From positions 1-13,888 of the forward strand of contig JAEKLK010000006.1 of NCBI GenBank assembly GCA_019509895.1: a stretch of 13,888 nucleotides of DNA. The letters are read 5' to 3'. This DNA comes from Betaproteobacteria bacterium. Its GTDB lineage: Bacteria; Pseudomonadota; Gammaproteobacteria; Burkholderiales; SG8-39. Position 1 is the first letter of the stretch; each line of letters starts with the position of its first letter. Of the stretch, positions 1-6,288 are shown in pieces. A program made the translations under genes and the position numbers. Under the pieces are notes generated by a model, which saw only the letters and a list, made by a program, of their open reading frames with translations, had not been told where the DNA came from and ran no database searches.

Positions 1-255
1 CGCGCGGTCGAGTCGAGAAACGACCGCCGGCCGATGATGTCCGACCTGCGCGAGTCGGGCGCGATCGAGCAGGACGCCGACGTCATCCTCTTCATCTACC
101 GCGACGAGGTCTACTACCCGGACAAGGAGGAGGCGAAGGGCCGGGCGGAGGTGATCATCGGCAAGCAGCGCAACGGCCCGATCGGCCGCGTCGACCTGAC
201 CTTCCTCGGCCGCTTCACGCGCTTCGCCAACTTCCAGGACCCGGGCGCGTTCTAG
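1..255 (+). CDS. dnaB: Replicative DNA helicase DnaB, C-terminal end (5' truncated by window)
   Basis: The reading frame is open from base 1 and ends at a TAG at 253-255, so only about the last 84 residues are present. They match the end of the RecA-like helicase domain of DnaB, the hexameric helicase that unwinds the replication fork. Diagnostic blocks are SRNDRRPMMSDLRESG, then IEQDADVILFIYRDE, then IIGKQRNGPIG and LTFLGRFTRF. The ATG at 34 lies inside a conserved helicase motif and is not the gene start. The gene converges on the methyltransferase gene with only 14 bases between the stop codons. I see no clear hairpin there. Identity is very secure. The Walker motifs lie outside the window and cannot be checked. 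Confidence 0.96.
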   Translation, partial: RAVESRNDRRPMMSDLRESGAIEQDADVILFIYRDEVYYPDKEEAKGRAEVIIGKQRNGPIGRVDLTFLGRFTRFANFQDPGAF

Positions 256-269
256 CGCCCCCCCCTGCA

Positions 270-1100
270 TCAGCGCTTCGTCGCGCTCCAGTTGCCCGTC
301 TGGCCCTTGTCGTCGCGGAACGTGCCGCTCATGGAGCGGCCGTTGACGTTGCCGGTGAACTCGCGGCGCAGGCCGCCCTGGTCGACGTAGGCGAAGCCGA
401 TCTGCGGGCCGCGCAGGTGCGCCTCGCGCAGGCCGGCGTGCACGTTGCCGAACGCGACCGAGCCGTTGATCTTCTGGAACGTCTGCTCGAGCGTGAGCTC
501 GTTCTTCGCGCCGCCCGCATCGAGCGTCCAGGTGCCCATCACGTTCGCCGGCACGATCCAGAAATAGGCGCGCCGCCCGTCCATGGTGGAGATCTCGTCG
601 GCTTCCCAGTCCTCCATCGTGAACGAGTGCGACACGACGCGCGTGCCGGGCTTCATCGACAGGATCGTCGGCCGCAGCTTCATGTTGAGCGCCGGCAGTA
701 GGTACAGCGTAATGACGGTGGCGGAGCTGAAGTCGGTGGCGAAGATGTCGGCCTGGCGGATCTGCGCCTTGCCCGGGCCGACCCCGGCGACGCCCGCTTC
801 CTGCGCCTTCTGGTTGCCGTACTTCACCATCTCGGGGTTGTACTCGATGCCGGTCGCGCGCGCGCCGAACTTCTTCGCCGCCATGATGGCGATCTTGCCG
901 TCGCCCGCGCCAAGGTCGAAGTGGATGTCGTTCGGCCCGGTCTGCGCCATGGTGAGCATGCGCTCGACGACCTCGTCGGGCGTCGGCACCCAGATCACGT
1001 CCTTGCCCGCCTGGCCCACCTGCGGCTCGAACTTCTGGGCGGAGACGGTGAATGGAACGAGCAGCGCCAGCACGAACAGCGCGCGGAGAAGGTGCGTCAT
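270..1100 (-). CDS. Secreted-type class I SAM-dependent methyltransferase with beta-rich C-terminal module
   Basis: A 276-residue protein with three visible parts. Residues 1-22 look like a Sec signal peptide (basic start, hydrophobic core, likely cut after TVSA). Residues about 35-185 form a Rossmann methyltransferase: motif I DLGAGDG at 62-68, an acidic residue in GIEYNP at 84-89 that should bind the SAM ribose, ADIF at 117-120, and TLYLLPALN at 131-139. This pattern recalls the lysine methyltransferase group that includes mitochondrial FAM173/ATPSCKMT. Residues about 186-276 are rich in alternating Gly and aromatic/hydrophobic positions (for example GTWTL, GTFRDDKG, GNWSATK), like small beta modules on exported proteins. 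I chose the ATG at 1100: AAGGA lies five bases upstream, and the signal peptide then begins cleanly. A GTG at 1121 would add seven residues without a good ribosome site. The substrate is unknown. Export of a SAM-using enzyme would be odd, so the N-terminus may instead be a membrane anchor. Confidence 0.85.
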   Translation of the reverse strand: MTHLLRALFVLALLVPFTVSAQKFEPQVGQAGKDVIWVPTPDEVVERMLTMAQTGPNDIHFDLGAGDGKIAIMAAKKFGARATGIEYNPEMVKYGNQKAQEAGVAGVGPGKAQIRQADIFATDFSSATVITLYLLPALNMKLRPTILSMKPGTRVVSHSFTMEDWEADEISTMDGRRAYFWIVPANVMGTWTLDAGGAKNELTLEQTFQKINGSVAFGNVHAGLREAHLRGPQIGFAYVDQGGLRREFTGNVNGRSMSGTFRDDKGQTGNWSATKR

Positions 1101-1105
1101 CGGAG

Positions 1106-1110
1106 TCCTT
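1106..1110 (-). promoter_or_regulatory. Ribosome binding site deciding the methyltransferase start
   Basis: On the minus strand AAGGA sits five bases before the ATG at 1100. No comparable site precedes the in-frame GTG at 1121, so the shorter protein beginning with the signal peptide is preferred. Confidence 0.6.
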
Positions 1111-1145
1111 GGACGGAGCACTGAGAGGGGCGCAATTTAGCAGAA

Positions 1146-1177
1146 CCGCCCGGGTGTTTGGCGAAACACCCGGGCGG
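1146..1177 (-). terminator. Perfect 14-bp stem hairpin downstream of phoH
   Basis: The arms at 1146-1159 and 1164-1177 are exact reverse complements (14 pairs, mostly G/C) around a four-base loop. The hairpin begins about 20 bases after the phoH stop codon and lies before the start of the methyltransferase gene on the same strand. On the minus strand the stem is followed by TTCTGCTAAATTG, only moderately T-rich. It is most simply an intrinsic terminator for bcp-phoH, possibly leaky because the T tract is poor. It would also block read-through into the methyltransferase gene. Confidence 0.75.
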
Positions 1178-1196
1178 CCGGCTTATTCCTGGACGG

Positions 1197-2678
1197 CTAC
1201 AGCACGTCGGCGGCGTAGTCGGCGAGGCGCGAGCGCTCACCGCGCGAGAGCGTGATGTGGCCGGCGTGCGCCCAGTCCTTCATGCGGTCGACCACGTAGG
1301 TGAGGCCGGAGGAGCCCTCGGTGAGGTAGGGCGTGTCGATCTGCGCGATGTTGCCCAGGCACACCACCTTGGTGCCCGGCCCGGCGCGCGTGACGAGGGT
1401 CTTCATCTGCTTGGGCGTGAGGTTTTGCGCCTCGTCGATGATCAGCCACTTGTTGACGAACGTGCGGCCGCGCATGAAGTTGAGCGACTTTATCTTGATC
1501 CTGGATCTCACCAGATCGCGCGTCGCCGCGCGGCCCCATTCGCCGCCCGATTCATCCGACGCGTTGAGCACGTCGAGGTTGTCCTCCAGCGCGCCCATCC
1601 ACGGCTGCATCTTCTCTTCCTCCGTGCCGGGCAGGAAGCCGATGTCCTCGCCGAGCGGCACCGTGACGCGCGTCATGATGATCTCGGAGTAGCGCTTCTC
1701 GTCCAGCACCTGGGTGAGGCCCGCGGCGAGCGCGAGCAGCGTCTTGCCGGTGCCCGCCTGGCCGAGCAGCGTGATGAAGTCGACCGCCGGGCTCATCAGC
1801 AGGTTGAGGGCGAAGTTCTGCTCGCGGTTGCGCGCCGTGATGCCCCATACGGCGTTCTTGGTGTGCGTGTAATCGCGCAGCGTCTCGATCACCGCCAGGC
1901 GGCCCGAAGTCTCCTTGACGAGCGCGTAGAGCGGCTTGTCGCCGGTCTCGTCGTAGACGAACTCGTTCAGATGCAGCTTCGACACCAGCGGGCCGCGCAC
2001 GCGGTAGTACGTATGGCCTTCCTTCTTCCACGACTCGACGTCGCGCCCATGCGTGTCCCAGAAGTCCTGCGGCAAGCGCCGCACGCCGGTGTAGAGGAGA
2101 TCCGCGTCCTCCAGCACCTTGTCGTTGGTATAGTCCTCGGCGGCGAGGCCGAGCGCGCGCGCCTTGATGCGCATGTTGATGTCTTTCGACACCAGCACGA
2201 CCTGCCGGTCGGCGTCGCGCTCCTGCAACGAGCGCACGACCGAAAGGATCTGGTTATCGGTCTTGCCGGAGGCAAGCGTCCTCGGCAGCTGGCCGTTCAT
2301 CGCCTCGGTCTGCAGGAAGAGCCGGCCCTTGGCGTTTTGCCCGTCGCGCGTCCTCAGCACCAGCCCGGCCTTGATGTCCGCCACCGCGCTGGAGATGATC
2401 TCGTCGAGGAAGCGGCTCGCCTGCCGGGCGTTCCGTGACACGTCGGACAGGCCGCGCTTGTGTGCGTCGAGCTCCTCGAGCGTAGCGATGGGGATGTAGA
2501 CATCGTGCTCGTCGAAGCGGAACAGGCTCGTCGGGTCGTGCATCAGGACATTGGTGTCGAGCACGAACAGCTTCTTCACCTTCGGTTTTCGCGGGACACG
2601 CGGGGATTTCACGGCGGGGGAGAAGGAATCGACGGCACCATCGGCTGCGGGCTGCTCGACATCATAGGGCTTTAACAA
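1197..2678 (-). CDS. PIN domain-PhoH family ATPase (PhoH2 type)
   Basis: A 493-residue protein joining a PIN nuclease domain to a PhoH P-loop ATPase, the layout called PhoH2 (YlaK-like), for which RNA helicase and ribonuclease activity has been reported in other bacteria. The PIN domain spans about residues 36-185. It starts with LFVLDTNVLMHDP, and acidic metal-binding candidates are D41, E69, D141 and D166. The PhoH part (about 270-493) has Walker A GQAGTGKT at 306-313, PGTEEEKMQPW at 350-360 and Walker B LIIDEAQ at 412-418. No signal peptide or membrane segment is visible, so it should be cytoplasmic. The start is a TTG preceded nine bases upstream by GAGGAGG. It lies 17 bases inside the end of bcp, so the two genes are probably translationally coupled. 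All catalytic signatures look intact. The RNA target is not evident. Confidence 0.93.
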   Translation of the reverse strand: MLKPYDVEQPAADGAVDSFSPAVKSPRVPRKPKVKKLFVLDTNVLMHDPTSLFRFDEHDVYIPIATLEELDAHKRGLSDVSRNARQASRFLDEIISSAVADIKAGLVLRTRDGQNAKGRLFLQTEAMNGQLPRTLASGKTDNQILSVVRSLQERDADRQVVLVSKDINMRIKARALGLAAEDYTNDKVLEDADLLYTGVRRLPQDFWDTHGRDVESWKKEGHTYYRVRGPLVSKLHLNEFVYDETGDKPLYALVKETSGRLAVIETLRDYTHTKNAVWGITARNREQNFALNLLMSPAVDFITLLGQAGTGKTLLALAAGLTQVLDEKRYSEIIMTRVTVPLGEDIGFLPGTEEEKMQPWMGALEDNLDVLNASDESGGEWGRAATRDLVRSRIKIKSLNFMRGRTFVNKWLIIDEAQNLTPKQMKTLVTRAGPGTKVVCLGNIAQIDTPYLTEGSSGLTYVVDRMKDWAHAGHITLSRGERSRLADYAADVL

Positions 2679-3117
2679 AGCTCAATACCTCCTCGACGTG
2701 GCCAGGCACTTTCACCCCGCGCCATTCGCGCGCCAGCCGCCCGTCCTGATCGATGACGAACGTGCTGCGCTCGATGCCGCGGACCTTTTTCCCGTACATG
2801 TTCTTCTGCTTCATCACGCCGGACTGCGCGCACGCCGCTTCCTCGGGATCGGCGAGCAGCTCGAAGGGTAAGTTCATTCTGGCCTTAAAGGCCTCGTGCG
2901 ACTTCAGCGAATCGCGCGATACGCCGCAGACCTGGCAGCCGGCCCGGCTGAACGCCTCGTGGCGGTCGCGGAAATCCATGCCCTCGGTGGTACAGCCCGG
3001 GGTGTTGTCCTTCGGATAGAAGTACAGGACGAGCTTCCCGCCGCGCAGGTCGCGCAATCGGAACGTATTGCCGCCGGTGCTCTTGAGACTGAAGTCCGGG
3101 ACCGGCTTGCCGAGCAT
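2662..3117 (-). CDS. bcp: Thiol peroxidase of the Bcp/PrxQ peroxiredoxin family
   Basis: A 151-residue cytoplasmic peroxiredoxin, the usual length for Bcp. It reduces hydrogen peroxide and organic hydroperoxides with thioredoxin-type donors. The peroxidatic cysteine is C42 in the block YPKDNTPGCTTE. In E. coli Bcp the resolving cysteine lies five residues on; here that position is Met (CTTEGM). Other cysteines are C61, C64 (AGCQVCGVS) and C96. Either one of these resolves the disulfide or the enzyme works as a 1-Cys peroxiredoxin. Later blocks such as RGIERSTFVID and EWRGVKVPGH are typical of the family. The ATG start has only a weak ribosome site (CTGGAA). It is first in a two-gene unit with phoH and is transcribed away from the histidine kinase gene. 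Confidence 0.95.
   Translation of the reverse strand: MLGKPVPDFSLKSTGGNTFRLRDLRGGKLVLYFYPKDNTPGCTTEGMDFRDRHEAFSRAGCQVCGVSRDSLKSHEAFKARMNLPFELLADPEEAACAQSGVMKQKNMYGKKVRGIERSTFVIDQDGRLAREWRGVKVPGHVEEVLSFVKAL
2688..2694 (-). promoter_or_regulatory. Strong ribosome binding site for the phoH TTG start
   Basis: GAGGAGG on the minus strand, nine bases before the TTG at 2678, inside the last codons of bcp. It supports the unusual TTG start over the in-frame GTG about 22 codons later, which has no such site. Confidence 0.65.
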
Positions 3118-3276
3118 TTCCAGAGGTTTTAAGTACCCTTCTTAGCAACGTGCTGTAACGTTTTCATTGAACATGTTTTTCTTCAGCGCTGCAAGCTGCG
3201 ATTTAGGCGCCTGAAAGAAAAGGAGTTTCGACAGGCGTCGGCGCCGCACGGGCATGTCGCTTGCCCCTCGCGCGCA
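3118..3276. promoter_or_regulatory. Divergent bcp / histidine kinase intergenic region with palindrome
   Basis: This 159-base gap is visibly more AT-rich than its surroundings and must hold the promoters of both divergent genes unless the kinase is read from elsewhere. An inverted repeat, AACGT-N6-ACGTT at 3147-3162, resembles a regulator operator. On the minus strand a weak pair, TTGCAG then TTCAAT 17 bases on, could drive bcp with a start near the palindrome. Matches to consensus are poor and this is speculative. AAGGAG at 3220-3225 on the plus strand has no start codon at a useful distance. Confidence 0.35.
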
Positions 3277-4515
3277 ATGGATCGGGCCGGATCCCTTCTC
3301 TCGCAGCGTCTGCTCGATGTTCTGGAGCAACTGCTGCGACTGCCCGGGGGCGACATGAAAGCGACGCTCTCGCATGTCAGCGACGTGATCGCGCGCGCCT
3401 CCGGCGCCGACAAGGTGGATGCCTTCCTCTACGACGCCGCGCGCGATTCGCTCGTGGCAGTCGGCAGCAGCACGCAGCCGCTTTCCATGCTGCAGCGCGA
3501 GTACGGGCTCGACGTCCTGCCGGTGTCGAACGGCGGCCGCACGGTGCGCGTATTCGTCGACGGCGAAACGTTCCTGCACGGGCATATCGACCAGGATGCG
3601 GACGAATTGCCCGGCATCCGTGAGGCGTTGAAAATCAAGTCACAGCTCGGCGTGGCGCTCGAGGTCGGCGGCGAGCGTCGCGGCGTGATCATGATCGCCT
3701 CGCAGCAGCCCGACTTCTTTTCGCCCGAGGACGCTCGCTTCATGGAAACCGTAGCGCACTGGGTCGGCGTCGTCACGCACCGCGCCCAGCTCGCGGAGGA
3801 GATCGGCAATGCGGCCGCGGAGCAGGGCCGGCGCGCCGGCGCCGAGGAGCTGATCACCGTCCTCGCCCACGATCTGCGCAACTACATTTCGCCGCTCAAC
3901 ATGCGCCTCGACGTGCTACGGCTGCGCGCTCAGCGCGACAACCGGGCGGACGAATTGCGGGACCTCGAGCTCCTCGGTCGCTCGATCGGCCGGTTGAGCG
4001 AGCTCCTGAACGACATCCTCGACGTATCGCGGCTGGACCAGGGCGTTTTCCATGTCCGGCCGCAGCCGGTCGAGCTGAGCGCGCTGGTGCGCGATCTGGC
4101 GGGCGCCTTCGGCGCGGCGCGGCACGCGATCCAGGTCACGGTGCAGCAGGGCGATGAGGTGCGCGTCGCCGGTGACCCGGCGCGCCTGCGCCAGTGTCTG
4201 GAGAACGTGCTCGCCAACGCCATCCAGAAGTCGCCCGCCACCGGGGCAATCAACATCTTCGTGCGGCGCGAGGAGCGCCCCGACCGCACGAGGTGCGCGG
4301 TGGTCGAGGTGATCGACGAAGGCCCGGGCATTCCGCCCGAGCAGCTGCCCTACCTGTTCGAGCGCTTCCACGGCGGTCGGGGCCGTGACGGCGGACTCGG
4401 CCTGGGGCTCTACATCGCCAAGCGTATCGCCGCCATCCACGGCGGTGACCTCGCGGCGCAATCGCGGCCCGGCAAGGGCGCGCGCTTCACGCTCACACTG
4501 CCGCTCGAGCGCTAG
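3277..4515 (+). CDS. Soluble GAF-domain sensor histidine kinase (orphan)
   Basis: A 412-residue sensor kinase without membrane segments. Residues about 15-175 resemble a GAF sensor domain, ending in the typical FFSPEDARFMETVAHWVG segment. A short helical linker leads to the HisKA dimerisation domain with the H-box LAHDLRNYISPL, where H198 should be phosphorylated. The ATPase domain has the N-box (QCLENVLANAIQKSP, 306-320), G1 (VIDEGPGIP, 345-353), the F-box (LFERFHGG, 360-367) and G2 (GGLGLGLYIAKRI, 372-384). All catalytic boxes look intact. The signal is unknown. No response regulator is adjacent, so the partner must be elsewhere. The ATG at 3277 lacks a good ribosome site. An in-frame ATG at 3355, preceded by a G-rich stretch, is an alternative that trims 26 residues. 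The gene is divergent from bcp, so an oxidative stress link is conceivable but unproven. Confidence 0.88.
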   Translation: MDRAGSLLSQRLLDVLEQLLRLPGGDMKATLSHVSDVIARASGADKVDAFLYDAARDSLVAVGSSTQPLSMLQREYGLDVLPVSNGGRTVRVFVDGETFLHGHIDQDADELPGIREALKIKSQLGVALEVGGERRGVIMIASQQPDFFSPEDARFMETVAHWVGVVTHRAQLAEEIGNAAAEQGRRAGAEELITVLAHDLRNYISPLNMRLDVLRLRAQRDNRADELRDLELLGRSIGRLSELLNDILDVSRLDQGVFHVRPQPVELSALVRDLAGAFGAARHAIQVTVQQGDEVRVAGDPARLRQCLENVLANAIQKSPATGAINIFVRREERPDRTRCAVVEVIDEGPGIPPEQLPYLFERFHGGRGRDGGLGLGLYIAKRIAAIHGGDLAAQSRPGKGARFTLTLPLER

Positions 4516-4550
4516 GCCGGCGGCGGCGCGCCTGAGCAGTAATGGCTGCC

Positions 4551-5438
4551 CTAGCGGTGTGGCGCTAGAAAGCGTCTGAGCTCGGCGATCAGCTCGCGCG
4601 GCTTCTCCTCGGCGATGAAGTGGCCGCAGTCGAGCGGCTTGCCGCGCACGTCCTCGGCCACCTCGCGCCAGTCGGCGAGGCAATCGAAGAGCGCCGCGAT
4701 GACGCCATGCCTTCCCCATAGGGCGAGCAGCGGCATGCGGATTTTCTTGCGCGCGTCCTGCTTGTCGTGCACCAAGTCGATGGTGGCCGCGGCGCGATAG
4801 TCCTCGCAGGTCGCGTGGATGGTGCGCGGGTCGCGGAAGGCGCGCGTGTACGCGAGGATGGCGCGGCGGTCGAAGTACTTGAGGCCGGTCTTGCCTCGCC
4901 CCAGGCGCTTGAGGATGTACCAGGGCACGTGGCCGGCGAGCAGCCGCTCGGGGAGTGGCGCCTCCTGGATGAGGAAGAACCAGTGCCAGTAGGCTTTCGC
5001 GAACTGCAGCGTAGTGCTCTGGTACATCTTCAGCGTCGGCGAGATGTCGAGCACGCTGAGCGTGCGCACGCGTTTTGCGAAATCGCGCGCCAGGCGATGC
5101 GCGACGCGCCCGCCGCGATCATGGCCGACCACGTGGAAGGCGATGAAGCCGAGCGACTCCATCGCTTCCGCCATGTCGAGCGCCATGGCGCGCTTCGCGT
5201 AGTTGAGATGACCCGGCACGCCGCGCGGCTTGGACGAGTCGCCATAGCCGCGCAGGTCCGGGCAGACCACCGTGTATTCGCGCGCGAGCTGCGGCGCCAC
5301 CTTGTGCCACATGGCGTGCGTCTGCGGGTAACCGTGCAGCAGGAGGAGCGGTGGTCCGTCGCCGCCGATCTCGAGGTGAATCGTCGCCCCGCTTGTGCGC
5401 ACTTTGCGCGTCTCGAAACCGGGGAAGAGCGTGCTCAT
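4551..5438 (-). CDS. Alpha/beta hydrolase, haloacetate (fluoroacetate) dehalogenase-like
   Basis: A 295-residue alpha/beta hydrolase. The oxyanion block LLLLHGYPQTH is at 31-41 and DLRGYGDSSKP at 61-71. The nucleophile elbow GHDRGGRV gives D107 as nucleophile, with R108 and R111 placed like the carboxylate-binding arginines of fluoroacetate dehalogenase. D131 (in SVLDIS) and H273 (in DCGHF) complete a triad. H152-W153 in WHWFFL and Y214 in CEDYRA match the halide-binding His, Trp and Tyr of that enzyme. The family cleaves the carbon-halogen bond of haloacetates; close relatives may act on other esters or epoxides, so the substrate is not settled. The start is the ATG at 5438, which overlaps the arnD stop as ATGA and has AGGAG eight bases upstream. 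The frame is also open upstream, but only because arnD is frameshifted. It is the last gene of the arn operon and converges on the kinase gene; its job there is unclear. Confidence 0.86.
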   Translation of the reverse strand: MSTLFPGFETRKVRTSGATIHLEIGGDGPPLLLLHGYPQTHAMWHKVAPQLAREYTVVCPDLRGYGDSSKPRGVPGHLNYAKRAMALDMAEAMESLGFIAFHVVGHDRGGRVAHRLARDFAKRVRTLSVLDISPTLKMYQSTTLQFAKAYWHWFFLIQEAPLPERLLAGHVPWYILKRLGRGKTGLKYFDRRAILAYTRAFRDPRTIHATCEDYRAAATIDLVHDKQDARKKIRMPLLALWGRHGVIAALFDCLADWREVAEDVRGKPLDCGHFIAEEKPRELIAELRRFLAPHR

Positions 5439-6263
5439 GCGCGAGTCTCCTGTTGCACCGCCAGCGTTCCGGAACGGCCGGGTACGGTCCCCTGCACGAC
5501 CTCGCAGCGCGGCAGGTGCGCGGCGTCCAGGGTGCGATAGAGCGCCTCCAATGCGACGATCTCGTAGCCCTGCGCCTTCCAGCCGGCGAGCAGCGCCTCG
5601 AACATCGGCGCCCGTCGTGCGTAGCAAGTGCTGCACCACATCGGCGTGCAGACCGATGAGCTCGTCGAGCGTCGGCAGCGTGGTGGGCAGCTGCGGACAG
5701 CCGATGGCAACGCCGTCCCAGAGCGGCCGGAACGGCCCGCTGCCGCGGGTGTCGGAGGCGTACGCGAAATGCTTCTCTTCGTACCATGCAGCATGCCGGT
5801 TCAACTGCCAGCCGGCAGCGCCCCAGGTCCGCGGCGGCGCGCCGAAAATCTGCTGGAAGCGCCTCGTGGCGCGTTCCATCTCGCGCTCGGTCCAGCCGGC
5901 GTCGCGCCGCACCACGAAGTCCTGCCAGCGCACATGGTCCCAGCAGTGCACGCCCACCTCGAAGCCGTTGTTGCGCACCGCGCGCATGACATCCGCGCAG
6001 CGGCGGCCGATATCGGGCCCGGGCAGCAGCGTGCCATAAAGGAGCGTGCGCACGCCGTAGTGCTCGAGTACCGAGGTGCGGCTCACTTTTGAGAAGAACC
6101 CCGGCCTGAAGACGCGGCGCATCGCGCGGCCCGTATGGTCGGGCCCAAGGCTGAAGAGAAAGGTGGCGCCGGCGCCGTGCTTCTTCAGCAACTCGGCGAG
6201 CCGCGGCACGCCTGCCTGCGTACCGCGATAGGTATCGACGTCGATCTTTAACGCGAGCTTCAC
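5435..6263 (-). pseudogene. arnD: ArnD-like polysaccharide deacetylase, frameshifted with an apparent internal deletion
   Basis: ArnD removes the formyl group from undecaprenyl-phosphate-4-formamido-arabinose before transfer to lipid A. The first ~220 residues match it well: KIDVDTYRGTQAGVPRL (D8, D10 metal/catalytic region), FSLGPDHTGR, GVHCWDH (H106, H110), AAGWQ and LPTLDELIG. Near 5603-5622 similarity leaves this frame. It resumes one base shifted with MFEALLAGWKAQGYEIVALE and runs to a TGA at 5435-5437, which overlaps the next ATG as ATGA. Compared with E. coli ArnD, about 20 residues that include the late TIHAEVEG-type motif are missing between LRTTGAD and MFEALL. A loss of a length leaving remainder 2 on division by 3 (for example 56 or 59 bases) would explain both facts. 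The start is a GTG with a weak ribosome site. Either the gene is truly inactivated or the assembly dropped a short segment; I cannot tell which. Confidence 0.8.
5447..5451 (-). promoter_or_regulatory. Ribosome binding site of the dehalogenase-like gene
   Basis: AGGAG on the minus strand, eight bases before the ATG at 5438. It shows that the hydrolase is translated as its own protein and not as the C-terminal half of a 570-residue fusion with ArnD. Confidence 0.65.
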
Positions 6264-6288
6264 TGCTTCTGGCGCGGCTTCTCGCGCC

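Noticed and set aside
1158..2438. Long plus-strand open frame of over 400 codons opposite phoH
   Set aside because: It is a mirror of the high-GC codon pattern of phoH: Arg/His/Ala-rich, with no recognisable domain and no ribosome site. Similar antisense frames opposite arnB, arnC, arnT and alaC were set aside for the same reason.
3254..3358. 34-codon plus-strand open frame whose TGA overlaps the internal kinase ATG at 3355
   Set aside because: It lacks a ribosome site at a useful distance, and the kinase frame itself is open through this stretch. Probably chance, although it would matter if 3355 proved to be the kinase start.
4516..4550. Bidirectional terminator between the kinase and hydrolase genes
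   Set aside because: Only a four-base-pair stem (GCAG/CTGC) is visible and there is no T tract.
4551..6263. Single 570-residue open frame that looks like a deacetylase-hydrolase fusion protein
   Set aside because: The middle of this frame has no sense as protein. The true end of arnD is in another frame and stops with an ATGA overlap, and the hydrolase has its own ATG with AGGAG upstream.
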